Origin: AP-15 sp963772965
GTDB lineage: Bacteria; Pseudomonadota; Alphaproteobacteria; ATCC43930; CGMCC-115725
Assembly (NCBI GenBank): GCA_963772965.1
Contig: CAVYZU010000011.1
Coordinates: 372,001 to 436,000, forward strand
Direction: 5' to 3'
DNA: 64,000 bases
In this document: positions 8,747 through 16,865 of the stretch, in pieces
Layout of the letters: the number at the start of each line of letters is the position of its first letter
Position numbering within the stretch: position 1 is the stretch's first letter
Position numbers and translations under genes: made by a program
Notes under the pieces: generated by a model
What the model was told of the DNA's origin: nothing
Databases searched by the model: none
What the model saw: only the letters and a program-made list of their open reading frames with translations

Positions 8747-9409
8747 ATGAGGGTAGCCGATACTGACCGCCCGAGCGCGCCGGTCTTTGACGATGCTTTT
8801 GTCGCGCAGCTTGCGAAGCTGTTCAGGTGGCGACGCGATGTCCGCCGTTTTCGTCGCGACCCGGTGCCGGCGGACGTGCTCGACGGGTTGCTGGAAACAG
8901 CAAACCTCGCGCCGTCGGTGGGACTGAGCCAGCCATGGCGGTTTGTGACCGTCGACGATCCCGCCAGGCGCGCGGCGGTGCGCGCAAGTTTCGAGGCGTG
9001 CAACGCGAGCGCCCTCGCCGGCCAAGATGCCGACCACGCCGCCCGCTATGCCCGGCTCAAATTGGCCGGTCTTGATCAAGCGCCGTGTCAGTTCGCCGTT
9101 TTCGCCGAGTCTGATCCGCGCCAAGGATGCGGCCTTGGGCGCCGCACGATGCCGGAAACCGCCGCCTATTCGGCAGTGATGGCGGTGCATACGCTGTGGC
9201 TCGCGGCGCGGGCGGCGAGCCTGGGTCTCGGCTGGGTGTCGATTCTCGACCCGGAGAGCGTGACGACGGCGCTCGAAGTCCCGACGGATTGGATTTTTAT
9301 CGGCTACTTTTGCCTCGGTTATCCGCAAACCGAGGACGAAACCCCGGAACTGGAGCGGCTTGGGTGGGAAGTCCGCCAGCCCGCCAAAACCGCCCTGATC
9401 CGGCGCTAA
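8747..9409 (+). CDS. bluB: 5,6-dimethylbenzimidazole synthase
   Basis: 220 residues. Splits reduced FMN with oxygen to make 5,6-dimethylbenzimidazole, the lower ligand of vitamin B12. Recognised by the nitroreductase-like fold signatures LFRWRRDVRRFR, NLAPSVGLSQPWRF, the GLGRRTMPETAAYS segment and the ending FCLGYPQTEDETPELERLGW. No other cobalamin gene is adjacent. It is divergent from the P460 gene, with about 158 bases between them that should hold both promoters. The start is the first in-frame ATG. Confidence 0.93.
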   Translation: MRVADTDRPSAPVFDDAFVAQLAKLFRWRRDVRRFRRDPVPADVLDGLLETANLAPSVGLSQPWRFVTVDDPARRAAVRASFEACNASALAGQDADHAARYARLKLAGLDQAPCQFAVFAESDPRQGCGLGRRTMPETAAYSAVMAVHTLWLAARAASLGLGWVSILDPESVTTALEVPTDWIFIGYFCLGYPQTEDETPELERLGWEVRQPAKTALIRR

Positions 9410-9534
9410 CGATTCGTCGGTTCTCGGTCAATCTCGAAGGGATTTGGCATTGACCGAAGCAATCAGCAAATACCGCGCAGCTTGCACTTCTCTCACAAGC
9501 CGCAGCAATGCTGTTTGCAGATCTTAGTTTGGGG

Positions 9535-9723
9535 ATGAACAGCAGGGACATAATCAGGGCGCTTGAAAGAGACGGTTGGACGCTGGTCCGCGTGACAGGC
9601 AGTCACCATCATTTCAAACACCCGGTTAAGCCGGGAATTGTTACCTTGCCGCATCCGAGGCGGGATATACCTGTTGGAACTCTGCGCTCCGTCGAGCGAC
9701 AAGCCGGTCTGAAATTGCGATAG
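9535..9723 (+). CDS. hicA: HicA toxin (mRNA interferase)
   Basis: 62 residues with a double-stranded-RNA-binding-like fold; cleaves mRNA when not held by HicB. Signatures are MNSRDIIRALERDGW, the catalytic-His segment GSHHHFKHP and HPRRDIPVGTLRSVERQAGL. The ATG at 9535 matches family starts; nine further codons are open upstream (9508). The stop TAG at 9721-9723 abuts the antitoxin gene. The toxin-first order is the standard HicAB arrangement. Confidence 0.92.
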   Translation: MNSRDIIRALERDGWTLVRVTGSHHHFKHPVKPGIVTLPHPRRDIPVGTLRSVERQAGLKLR

Positions 9724-9734
9724 TGGGCGACCAA

Positions 9735-10016
9735 ATGGATTACGTTGCCATTATCCATCAAGATCATGACAGCGACTTCGGCGTCAGCTTTCCCGATTTT
9801 CCCGGCTGTATCACTGCTGGCCGCACACTGAATGAAGCCAGGGAAATGGCCCGCGAGGCGCTGATCGCGCACATCCAGGTCATGCTCGATGCCGGGGAGG
9901 ATGTTCCCAAGCCATCTCCCCTCGATGAGGTCATGAACAATCCCGATTTCTGCGACGGCGTGGCCTTTCTCGTGACCGTCGTCAAACCGGCAAAAGCACC
10001 GCTTCATTCGGCTTGA
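9735..10016 (+). CDS. hicB: HicB antitoxin
   Basis: 93 residues, MDYVAIIHQDHDSDFGVSFPDFPGC being the classic HicB N-terminus (partly degraded RNase H fold) that blocks HicA. A DNA-binding C-terminal domain is not obvious; the C-terminus is short (FLVTVVKPAKAPLHSA). ATG at 9735 is preferred; a GTG at 9723-9725 that overlaps the hicA stop would add four residues and would couple translation. Together with hicA this is a complete type II toxin-antitoxin pair. Confidence 0.9.
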   Translation: MDYVAIIHQDHDSDFGVSFPDFPGCITAGRTLNEAREMAREALIAHIQVMLDAGEDVPKPSPLDEVMNNPDFCDGVAFLVTVVKPAKAPLHSA

Positions 10017-10110
10017 ACCTACAAGCGCGACCGTAAACGCTTGGCGGGCTTTGCTCGTTCTCGCGGTGATCCGCACGCCGGCCGCCTTTTCAGCCGATCG
10101 AAAAACGGCG

Positions 10111-10587
10111 TCAGAGCGGGGTGGCGAGTAGGGTCGGGACGGCGAAAGTGTCGAGCAGCACGAGCTTGTCGCGAATTTTGAGGGCGTGGCCGGTGAGTTC
10201 CAAACGGTCCCGGTAGAGACCGGTCGCGAACAGCCGGGTCGCACCCTCCTGATCGGTCTGGTAGACCGCGAACGATGCCTCGATCGCTAGCCCACCGGCG
10301 CCGGGCCCCTTAGCGCCGCTCAGCCGCGGCAATCCGATCAGGTGGCGGTCGCTGTGGATGTTGTATTTGTTGGCCTCGCGCAACGCCATGATGCGGTCTT
10401 CGAGCATCGCGCGGCTGTCGCAATAAATCAGCCCGACCGGCAGCCCGCGATCGAAATTCTCCCGCGGCATGACGTTGTAAGTGCATTGGGGCGCGAACAG
10501 ACCAAGCCACTCGTCGTATTTGCCCTGGTCGAGCAGGCAGCCGTAATCGGCGAGGAGATCGTAAATCACCCCTCGATCGAGGCTCAT
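10111..10587 (-). CDS. aromatic ring-hydroxylating dioxygenase, beta (small) subunit
   Basis: 158 residues with the SnoaL/NTF2-like fold of dioxygenase small subunits: YDLLADYGCLLDQGKYDEWLGLF near the N-terminus, then DRIMALREANKYNIHSDRHLIG. It gives structure to the alpha subunit and has no cofactor. The start at 10587 (MSLDRGVIYDLL) overlaps the alpha-subunit stop by four bases (ATGA), so it is chosen over a start 51 bases upstream. Substrate unknown; no ferredoxin or reductase gene lies next to the pair. Confidence 0.88.
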   Translation of the reverse strand: MSLDRGVIYDLLADYGCLLDQGKYDEWLGLFAPQCTYNVMPRENFDRGLPVGLIYCDSRAMLEDRIMALREANKYNIHSDRHLIGLPRLSGAKGPGAGGLAIEASFAVYQTDQEGATRLFATGLYRDRLELTGHALKIRDKLVLLDTFAVPTLLATPL

Positions 10588-11867
10588 CGCATCGCCCCAG
10601 CGGGCTCGATCCCGAGCAGTTCCGCGTAATATGACCAAAAGCCGCGCAACGGCACATCGGTGACGCGGTAATCGCGATCGGATATGACCCCAGCGCCACC
10701 CAATTCGATGACCGAATTGCGGTCGGGATCGGGTTTGGTGGCGCGGTGGGCGATCTCGATCGCCTCGCCATCCTCCATCGAAACCAGCCCGGCCGGGCCG
10801 ACGAGATTGGCTTGGCGCAGCCGGTGCTGCTTCATTTCGGGTCGGTCGTCGGCATAGCCGATCATCGTCTGATACACCTCGAACTCATCGACGCCGCGCG
10901 GCCGGATCTGGCGGATCGCGAGGCTGTTCGAGATCTGGACAAAGACCGAGGACGGAAAAACCGAGGTCACCACCAGGTTGAGCGCGTCGTTGCGCTCGCG
11001 CCGGAACGCGACCAGATCGGGCTCCTGCAAGGTCAGGTAATCGTTGCGGATGCGGGCGTCGCTGTAGGCCTCATGAGCGAAGTCGGCATTATCGCTGTCG
11101 GCCTCGGCCCAGGTGATGTTGTGGCGGTGGCGGCCGTCCATCGTCACCCCACCCTTTTGCGTCGAGCGGTCGAGGCCAAAGGTCAGCAGAAACTCGTGCA
11201 ATAGGCTGGCATGGTAATTGTCGCGGGTGTTTTCGGCGTAGAGCTTCCAGTTGGCCCGGATGCGCTGGCGGTTGTAGCCGAGGATCTCGACCGGGCGGGT
11301 GAACAGCCGCTCGATCTGCTCTGTGATCGGCGGCCCGAGAAAATCTTCAAGCGGCTCGGCATCAGCGGCGAGGGTGCCAAAGATAGCGCCCCCGATCTGG
11401 CCAACCCGTACCGCTGCGAGCCCGTGCGCGCCCATGTCGAAGCTCGGGTCGAGCCCGCCCTTGCCGCGGATGCCGCGGCGGAACGGGATCGCGTTGAGCC
11501 GCCCGTCGAGCCCGTAGCACCATTGGTGATAGATGCAGATGTGCTCGCGCGCATTGCCGGTGAGCTCGCGCCGCACCAGGGCGCCGCGATGCGCGCAGCG
11601 ATTGACAAAGGCGCGGATGACGCCGGCTTCGTCGCGATTAAAGACGACGGGGGTCTCGCCGATATAGGTGGCGCGGAAATCGCCGGGGTTGGGGATCTCG
11701 GCGTCGAGGCCGAGGTAATTCCATACCGGCCCGCGAAAGATCTGCTGCTGCTCGCGCCGGTAGATCTCGGGGTCATGGTAAAGCCGGTACGGCACGCGGC
11801 TGTAATCGAGCGCCGGCCAGATCTTGTCGGTTACAATACTCTCCGCCACCATGGTATCCGCCACCAT
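10584..11867 (-). CDS. Rieske aromatic ring-hydroxylating dioxygenase, alpha (large) subunit
   Basis: 427 residues. The N-terminal Rieske [2Fe-2S] domain has Cys91-x-His93 and Cys111-x2-His114 (CAHRG...CIYHQW). The catalytic domain has the mononuclear-iron motif DNYHASLLH within ENTRDNYHASLLHEF. Such enzymes add oxygen to aromatic or related substrates using electrons from a ferredoxin. The start at 11867 is one of two nearby ATGs (the other at 11852) and has GGGAACG upstream; the frame stays open into the tRNA-Thr gene, which is not coding. Transcribed toward the beta subunit. Confidence 0.92.
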   Translation of the reverse strand: MVADTMVAESIVTDKIWPALDYSRVPYRLYHDPEIYRREQQQIFRGPVWNYLGLDAEIPNPGDFRATYIGETPVVFNRDEAGVIRAFVNRCAHRGALVRRELTGNAREHICIYHQWCYGLDGRLNAIPFRRGIRGKGGLDPSFDMGAHGLAAVRVGQIGGAIFGTLAADAEPLEDFLGPPITEQIERLFTRPVEILGYNRQRIRANWKLYAENTRDNYHASLLHEFLLTFGLDRSTQKGGVTMDGRHRHNITWAEADSDNADFAHEAYSDARIRNDYLTLQEPDLVAFRRERNDALNLVVTSVFPSSVFVQISNSLAIRQIRPRGVDEFEVYQTMIGYADDRPEMKQHRLRQANLVGPAGLVSMEDGEAIEIAHRATKPDPDRNSVIELGGAGVISDRDYRVTDVPLRGFWSYYAELLGIEPAGAMR

Positions 11868-11969
11868 CGTCGTTCCCGTGCTAACGTTATCGGACAGCCT
11901 GGGACAACGGTAATTTAACGGCAGCTCGCCGGCAATCGCCCTTCGCGGCAGGCCCAGCTCGCGCCACAA

Positions 11970-12044
11970 TGGTGCCGGGTGAGGGATTCGAACCCCCGAC
12001 CTTCGGTTTACAAAACCGCTGCACTGCCACTGTGCTAACCCGGC
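11970..12044 (-). tRNA. tRNA-Thr (anticodon TGT)
   Basis: 75 nt including encoded CCA. The acceptor stem GCCGGGT/ACCCGGC, D-stem GCAC/GTGC and T-arm all pair. The anticodon loop reads TTTGTAA, giving TGT. Its 5' half (12008-12044) is repeated exactly at 35172-35208, so this gene is the attachment site of the neighbouring island. A possible -10 box (TATCTG) lies about 20 bases before the 5' end, inside the island. Confidence 0.95.
12008..12044 (-). repeat. attachment-site direct repeat, tRNA-side copy
   Basis: 37 bases from the anticodon loop to the 5' end of tRNA-Thr, identical and in the same orientation as 35172-35208. Identity stops exactly at the tRNA 5' end on one side and in the anticodon loop on the other. 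This pattern marks the core of a tyrosine-recombinase attachment site. Confidence 0.85.
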
Positions 12045-12148
12045 GAAGGCAACCATTTCAATCAGATAAACATCAGGACGATCGTCATAAAACTAGATTT
12101 ACCACCCAGTTCCCACCGGGAGATCTCGACGAGTGGCTGATTTTGCCT

Positions 12149-13393
12149 TTATCGAAGCCAAGCGTCCACCCGCAGAGCCGCGTCAGCCTGCATGCTGGGA
12201 ATATAGGCGGCATAGACGGAGAGGGTAACGTTGATGTTGGCATGACCAGCGCGCTCGCTAACAACCTTCACGTGCACCCCGTCCATCAGCAAGTGGCTGA
12301 TATGGGTATGCCTGAGGCCGTGGAACGTGATCGGCGTCACCGCGGTCGCTGCGACAAGCCGTCCGAATGCCTTGGTCAGAGAGTCGGCGTCGCGCGGCTC
12401 GCCTATAGCGCTAGTTAGGACGAGTCCACGCGGGTCGCGGCCCAGTCCAAGGGTCAGCCGCTCCTCGGCCTGCGCTAAGCGATGCTCCTGCAACGCCTGA
12501 ACTGTGGCTGCCGGCAATGTGATGGAGCGCCGGCTAGTTTTTGTCTTTGGCGCCTTGAAAGCGACCTTGCCTTTGATGCGCTCGAGCGACTGGTTGACCG
12601 TGAGGGTTCCGGCTTTCAAATCGACATCGGACCAGCGTAAGCCAAGTAGCTCGCCCCGCCGCACCCCTGTAGTAACGGCGATAAGAACGGGCAAATAGAG
12701 CGGTGTCCCAATGGCCGATTTCAGTACCGCGCCGATATCGTCCTTGCCGAGGATTTTGATCTCGCGTCGCTCTGGCCTTGGGGGTTTCACCTGTGCGGCC
12801 GGGTTCTTCATCAGGACCCCGAGTCGCACGGCATGGCTGAGCGCCTGGGAGAGCGTGCGGTGCACATGCTGCACAGTCTGAGCAGAAAGTCCCCGCTTCT
12901 CCTTCGACGCAGGCTCCGACTGACGCTTCACCCATCCCTCGCGTTGCAGTTCAGCCTCAAAGGCTTCGATGTGGACAGCAGTTAACTTTCTCATCGGCAC
13001 TTGGCCGAGACGAGGGATAATGTTCTTCTCGACAATTCCGCGGTGTCGAGCAGCTGTGCGGGCGGCAACCCGGCGATCGATATCGGCAGCAAGCCAATGG
13101 CGGAGATACGCCGCTAACGTCATCTTCGTCGGATCGACGTAGCTGTCTTCGTTGCGGTGGGCGAGCAGCCGCGTCAATTCTTCCTGTGCTTTCCGCTTTG
13201 TACCACGAAACGTCGTATACTTGGTGATGCGCTTACCGGTCAGTGGGTCGCGCCCGAGGTCGAACTTCAGCTCCCAGGAGCCCTTGCCTTGCTGGCGAAT
13301 ATGACCTTGCGACACGCTCTCAAGCCTTTCCACAGACCGTCGTAGGATCGGCACCAAGGCGACATTGCAGCCCGGGACCCGGCGCGCGCTCAT
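12149..13393 (-). CDS. int: tyrosine-type site-specific integrase
   Basis: 414 residues. Inserts and excises the island at tRNA-Thr. Order: an arm-binding region (KGSWELKFDLGRDPLTGKR), a SAM-like core-binding domain (about 110-215, TLAAYLRHWLAADIDRR), and a catalytic domain with the first Arg in TTGVRRGELLGLRW, HGLRHTH as the His-x-x-Arg box, a GHANINVTLSVYAAY ending with the nucleophilic Tyr. All catalytic residues are present. The ATG at 13393 is chosen because it clears the upstream gene by eight bases; the open frame runs 60 bases further into it. It points toward the tRNA, 104 bases away. Confidence 0.92.
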   Translation of the reverse strand: MSARRVPGCNVALVPILRRSVERLESVSQGHIRQQGKGSWELKFDLGRDPLTGKRITKYTTFRGTKRKAQEELTRLLAHRNEDSYVDPTKMTLAAYLRHWLAADIDRRVAARTAARHRGIVEKNIIPRLGQVPMRKLTAVHIEAFEAELQREGWVKRQSEPASKEKRGLSAQTVQHVHRTLSQALSHAVRLGVLMKNPAAQVKPPRPERREIKILGKDDIGAVLKSAIGTPLYLPVLIAVTTGVRRGELLGLRWSDVDLKAGTLTVNQSLERIKGKVAFKAPKTKTSRRSITLPAATVQALQEHRLAQAEERLTLGLGRDPRGLVLTSAIGEPRDADSLTKAFGRLVAATAVTPITFHGLRHTHISHLLMDGVHVKVVSERAGHANINVTLSVYAAYIPSMQADAALRVDAWLR

Positions 13394-13401
13394 GGCCGAC
13401 G

Positions 13402-14064
13402 CTACGCATTGGCGGTCTCCTTCTTTTGACGCCGCGCGAACGCGACGCGGCAACGGTCGGAACAGAACTCGCGACGGGCGGTGTAAGTTCGTGCTCTTTC
13501 TCCCGTCCTAGATTGGGGTCCTAGGCGGAACCAGTTAGGGCAACCTTCTTTCCGGCATCGCCGGAAGCGCCGATTGCCAGTGATTGCTTCGCCGGTTTGA
13601 TGCAACAGGGCATCGCGAAAAGTCAGCGGGATAAGCCGGAATTCAAAGACCTCCGGTCGGTCGGCGTACCAGAGAACACCCTCTTTCATTGTCGGTAGGC
13701 CGCTGCTCGCAAACAGTTTTGTCGCAGCTAGCCGCTCGCTAGCTTGAAGCCGTTCCGCAATCTCACGGATAAGCGCGGCAGTTCCAAGAAGGCTGTCCAA
13801 CCGCTCCTCCGTCGATCCCGTCAACTGTCCAAACTCGCGGACAAACGACAACACGCCTTCGGCCGTCTTGCAGACATTCGCAAACTGGAGCCACAGACCG
13901 TCTTCGTCTAGCGGGCGGTAAAATCGCAGCGGGCCCCCCATTGAGCGGATCGCGTCGTATTCACGTTCCATCCCGAGTCCCCTCGGTTGGTCTAACTTCA
14001 CACGTTTAATCTCATAGCCCTCCTGGTCGACGGGCCAGACAAAACGAAAAGGGGTGTCATCCAT
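13402..14064 (-). CDS. CGNR-like zinc-ribbon protein of unknown function
   Basis: 220 residues. The last 55 form a putative zinc site: RRCRKEGCPNWFRLG then REFCSDRCRVAFARRQKK, with a C-x4-C and C-x3-C spacing that resembles CGNR zinc fingers but without the CGNR residues. The N-terminal 150 residues are helical with no recognised domain. It lies eight bases upstream of the integrase gene and is probably co-transcribed, a common neighbour position in islands of this type; a regulatory role is possible. Start at 14064 (MDDTPFRFVWP) fits better than an ATG 24 bases upstream. Confidence 0.7.
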   Translation of the reverse strand: MDDTPFRFVWPVDQEGYEIKRVKLDQPRGLGMEREYDAIRSMGGPLRFYRPLDEDGLWLQFANVCKTAEGVLSFVREFGQLTGSTEERLDSLLGTAALIREIAERLQASERLAATKLFASSGLPTMKEGVLWYADRPEVFEFRLIPLTFRDALLHQTGEAITGNRRFRRCRKEGCPNWFRLGPQSRTGERARTYTARREFCSDRCRVAFARRQKKETANA

Positions 14065-14202
14065 ACCCGCCGATCTCCAAAGACACATAATTTCCCATTA
14101 TGTACGTGTCACGTTACGGATAAACAGTGAACAACGCAATGCAATCATATCGTACAAATCAATTCTCCACGCTACTGTACCGATGCCGCTAGGACAGACG
14201 GA

Positions 14203-14463
14203 TTGGAAGCGATGGAGTCGATACAGTCTACGAGCATGGGCCGTGACGAGCTCCCCGGATTGTCCGCGCGAGCAAAGGCGGCGGGTCGGCTCACATACAC
14301 AGTTCCGGAGGCAGGCCGCCTCCTCGGGATCTCGCGGGGGACGGCCTACGCCGCCGCGGCCGAAAAAACCCTTCCAACGATCCGAATCGGCCGGAGGCTG
14401 CTGGTGCCGCGAGCAGCCCTCGAGCGGTTGCTCGATCGTACCGACGAGGAGGCGCGGTCGTGA
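14203..14463 (+). CDS. excisionase/AlpA-family helix-turn-helix protein
   Basis: 86 residues. The core TYTVPEAGRLLGISRGTAYAAAAEKTLPTIRIGRRLLVPRAALERLL (about 31-77) is the winged helix of the excisionase (Xis/AlpA) family, which binds DNA near attachment sites or a promoter. It is divergent from the zinc-ribbon/integrase pair; 14065-14202 should hold both promoters. Its stop TGA overlaps the GTG start of the next gene (GTGA), so the two are coupled. A role in island excision or in control of the replication module is likely. Confidence 0.85.
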   Translation: MEAMESIQSTSMGRDELPGLSARAKAAGRLTYTVPEAGRLLGISRGTAYAAAAEKTLPTIRIGRRLLVPRAALERLLDRTDEEARS

Positions 14464-16862
14464 TCGCGGCCGTGATCGCCGCAGCGCTCGGCGGCGCGCA
14501 TCGCTCGGGCCAATGGTGGCGATGCCGGTGTCCCGTACACAGCAGCCGCGGTTCCACGTTGGCTCTGCGCGAAGGCGACCGTGGGCTCGTCCTGTGCTGC
14601 CATGCCGGATGCAGCCGCGACCAGATCCTCGCGGAGCTGCGCCGGCGCGGGCTGATCGCTATTCGGGCGGCGGAGCCGCCGCTGTCAGCGCCGATCCGCA
14701 ATGACAGCTCGAATGACGACTTTGCCCGGCGGATCGCGATCGCAGGTCGCATCTGGGGCGGGGCAAGAGATGCGCGCGGGACACCCGTGGAGCGCTATCT
14801 TGTCAGCCGAGGCATCACGGTGCCCCCGCCAGCCGCACTACGCTGGGCTCCCGCTCTAAGCCGACCCGACGGCACACAGGCGCCGGTGATGATCGCCCGC
14901 GTTGACAACGTCGACGGCGAACTAATCGGGGTGCATCGCACCTATCTGACGCCGGACTGGCAGCGCCGTGACCGGGCATCCTTCGGACCGATTGCCGGCA
15001 GCGCGGTGCGCCTCGGCAACGTGCGATCGGATACCTGGCTCGGCATCGGTGAGGGGATCGAAACGACACTCTCGGTCATGCTGGCGACCGGACTACCGGG
15101 GTGGGCTGCACTATCTGCCGTTGGGATCGAGCAGCTGATCTTGCCACCCGAGGCGCGCATGGTCCTGATTGTCGCCGATCATGACGCCAACGGCATTGGG
15201 GAGCGCGCTGCTCGTGCTGCGGCTGAGCGCTGGCTCGCCGAAGGTCGGCACGTGCGGCCTTGCCACCACACCCCGGCACCGACTTCAACGATTTGCTGCT
15301 TGGCCGTGCTTGTGCCCGCGTTGCGGAGGCGCGCGATGTCGCCGCCTGATGGTGCTGGCGCCGAGCGAGTCCTCAGTATAGTAAATGCGGCCGAGGAAGT
15401 GACACCGGAACCCCCGCGTCCGTTGGCGCGGGAAATCCCACCAGCAGATCCCTTTCCGGTTGATGCCCTCGGCAGCATTCTGGCGCCGGCAGCTCTCGCA
15501 ATCCATGACCGCGTGCAGGCACCGATTGCGATCTGCGCCCAATCAGTATTCGGCGCCGCAACGCTCGCCGCGCAGGGATACGCCGATGTCGTTTTGCCGA
15601 TTGGGCCCGGCCAAAATAAGCCATTATCGAACTATTTCATCACGGTAGCCGAGACTGGCGAGCGCAAGAGTGCGTGCGATGCAGAGGCGATGCGCCCCAT
15701 CCGTATGCATGAAACCGCCCTCCGGGCAATTTACAACCTGGATCTCGCGAACTACGCAAATGCTAAGGCCGCTTTTGACGCGGCCCGGCAAGCGGCAATT
15801 AAGAGCGGCAAAGGCAGCCGAGCAGCAATTAAAGTAGCGCTAGACGCAATTGGCCCGGGTCCGATCGAGCCTCTCCTGCCACTGTTGACGTGCCCCGAAC
15901 CGACCTACGAGGGATTATGTCGGGTGCTCGCTCACGGGCAGCCGAGTATTGGCGTCTTCGCTGCAGAGGGGGGCCAATTTGTCGGCGGCCACGGTATGTC
16001 CGACGAGGCGCGGCTTCGCACAGCCGCAGGGCTATCCGCAGCATGGGATGGTGAGACGATCCGGCGAGTTCGCGCAACCAGCGACATTACGAACCTTCAT
16101 GGGCGCAGGGTTGCTATGCATCTCATGGTGCAGCCGTTTGTAGCTTCTATCTTGCTACGGGATCCGTTGCTCGCTGGGCAGGGGTTTCTGTCACGGTTGC
16201 TCATCAGCGGGCCTGATAGCGCAATGGGTACACGCATGTCACATGACGAGGCGCCAGAGACCGTACGCGACCTCGATCTCTACGACGCCCGGCTCCTCTA
16301 CATCCTCAACACTCCTTTCCCTCTGGCACAAGGCCAGAACAACGAATTACAGCCACGCCCGTTGCCGCTGTCACCGACGGCGCAGTCAATCTGGCTCGGC
16401 TTCGCCGATCACATCGAGCGCGAGATCACGCCGGGCGGTGGTCTGGAGCTTGCGAAGGGGCTCGCCAACAAGCTCCCAGAGCACGCGGCTCGAATGGCCG
16501 CGGTGCTATCCCTGATGCAGGACATCTACGCTGGAGATATCGCCGACACCGAAATGGCTGCCGGCATCGAGTTGGCTCAGCACTACGCGACCGAGGCATT
16601 GCGGCTTCACGGTTTCAGTTGCGTTGGCGAGGGCCTGCGCCGCGCGCAAGAACTGCTCGACTGGTTGCTACTTCGTTGGAAGGAGCCGGTTGTATCGTTA
16701 CCGGACATCTACCAGCGCGGTCCCAATTCGATCCGCGATGCCAACACAGCTAAGAGCGCTGTTAGCATCCTAGATGAGCACGGTTGGCTGGCAAAAATTC
16801 CCCAGGGGGCTACCGTGGCCCGCGTCCGCCGCAAAGATGCATGGCGCATCGTCCGGGGATGA
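14460..16862 (+). CDS. Toprim (primase-type) and DUF3987 proteins merged in one 800-codon frame
   Basis: The first part (about residues 1-270) has zinc-type cysteines (CRCPVH...CCHAGC) and a Toprim domain (LGIGEGIETTLSVMLATG, MVLIVADHDANGIGERAA), as in island and phage primase-like proteins. From residue 293 (MSPPDGAGAERVL at 15336) the product matches DUF3987 proteins, with VAETGERKSACDAEAM like a degenerate Walker A and AEGGQFVGG downstream; these accompany Toprim genes in islands. Around residue 270 the normal Toprim ending appears in another frame, so this is probably two overlapping genes joined by a one-base deletion (see 15265-15349). Likely role: replication of the excised element. 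Confidence 0.75.
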   Translation: MIAAVIAAALGGAHRSGQWWRCRCPVHSSRGSTLALREGDRGLVLCCHAGCSRDQILAELRRRGLIAIRAAEPPLSAPIRNDSSNDDFARRIAIAGRIWGGARDARGTPVERYLVSRGITVPPPAALRWAPALSRPDGTQAPVMIARVDNVDGELIGVHRTYLTPDWQRRDRASFGPIAGSAVRLGNVRSDTWLGIGEGIETTLSVMLATGLPGWAALSAVGIEQLILPPEARMVLIVADHDANGIGERAARAAAERWLAEGRHVRPCHHTPAPTSTICCLAVLVPALRRRAMSPPDGAGAERVLSIVNAAEEVTPEPPRPLAREIPPADPFPVDALGSILAPAALAIHDRVQAPIAICAQSVFGAATLAAQGYADVVLPIGPGQNKPLSNYFITVAETGERKSACDAEAMRPIRMHETALRAIYNLDLANYANAKAAFDAARQAAIKSGKGSRAAIKVALDAIGPGPIEPLLPLLTCPEPTYEGLCRVLAHGQPSIGVFAAEGGQFVGGHGMSDEARLRTAAGLSAAWDGETIRRVRATSDITNLHGRRVAMHLMVQPFVASILLRDPLLAGQGFLSRLLISGPDSAMGTRMSHDEAPETVRDLDLYDARLLYILNTPFPLAQGQNNELQPRPLPLSPTAQSIWLGFADHIEREITPGGGLELAKGLANKLPEHAARMAAVLSLMQDIYAGDIADTEMAAGIELAQHYATEALRLHGFSCVGEGLRRAQELLDWLLLRWKEPVVSLPDIYQRGPNSIRDANTAKSAVSILDEHGWLAKIPQGATVARVRRKDAWRIVRG
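15265..15349 (+). other. frameshift site: lost end of the Toprim gene overlapping the DUF3987 start
   Basis: From 15275 the neighbouring frame reads GTDFNDLLLGRACARVAEAR then DVAA and TGA at 15347-15349, the typical C-terminus of Toprim island proteins. In the annotated frame the same DNA gives an unrelated TPAPTSTICCL stretch. Adding one G in the CCCCGGCACC run (15271-15280) would join both parts into a 296-codon gene whose end overlaps an ATG at 15336 for DUF3987. Confidence 0.7.
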
Positions 16863-16865
16863 TCT

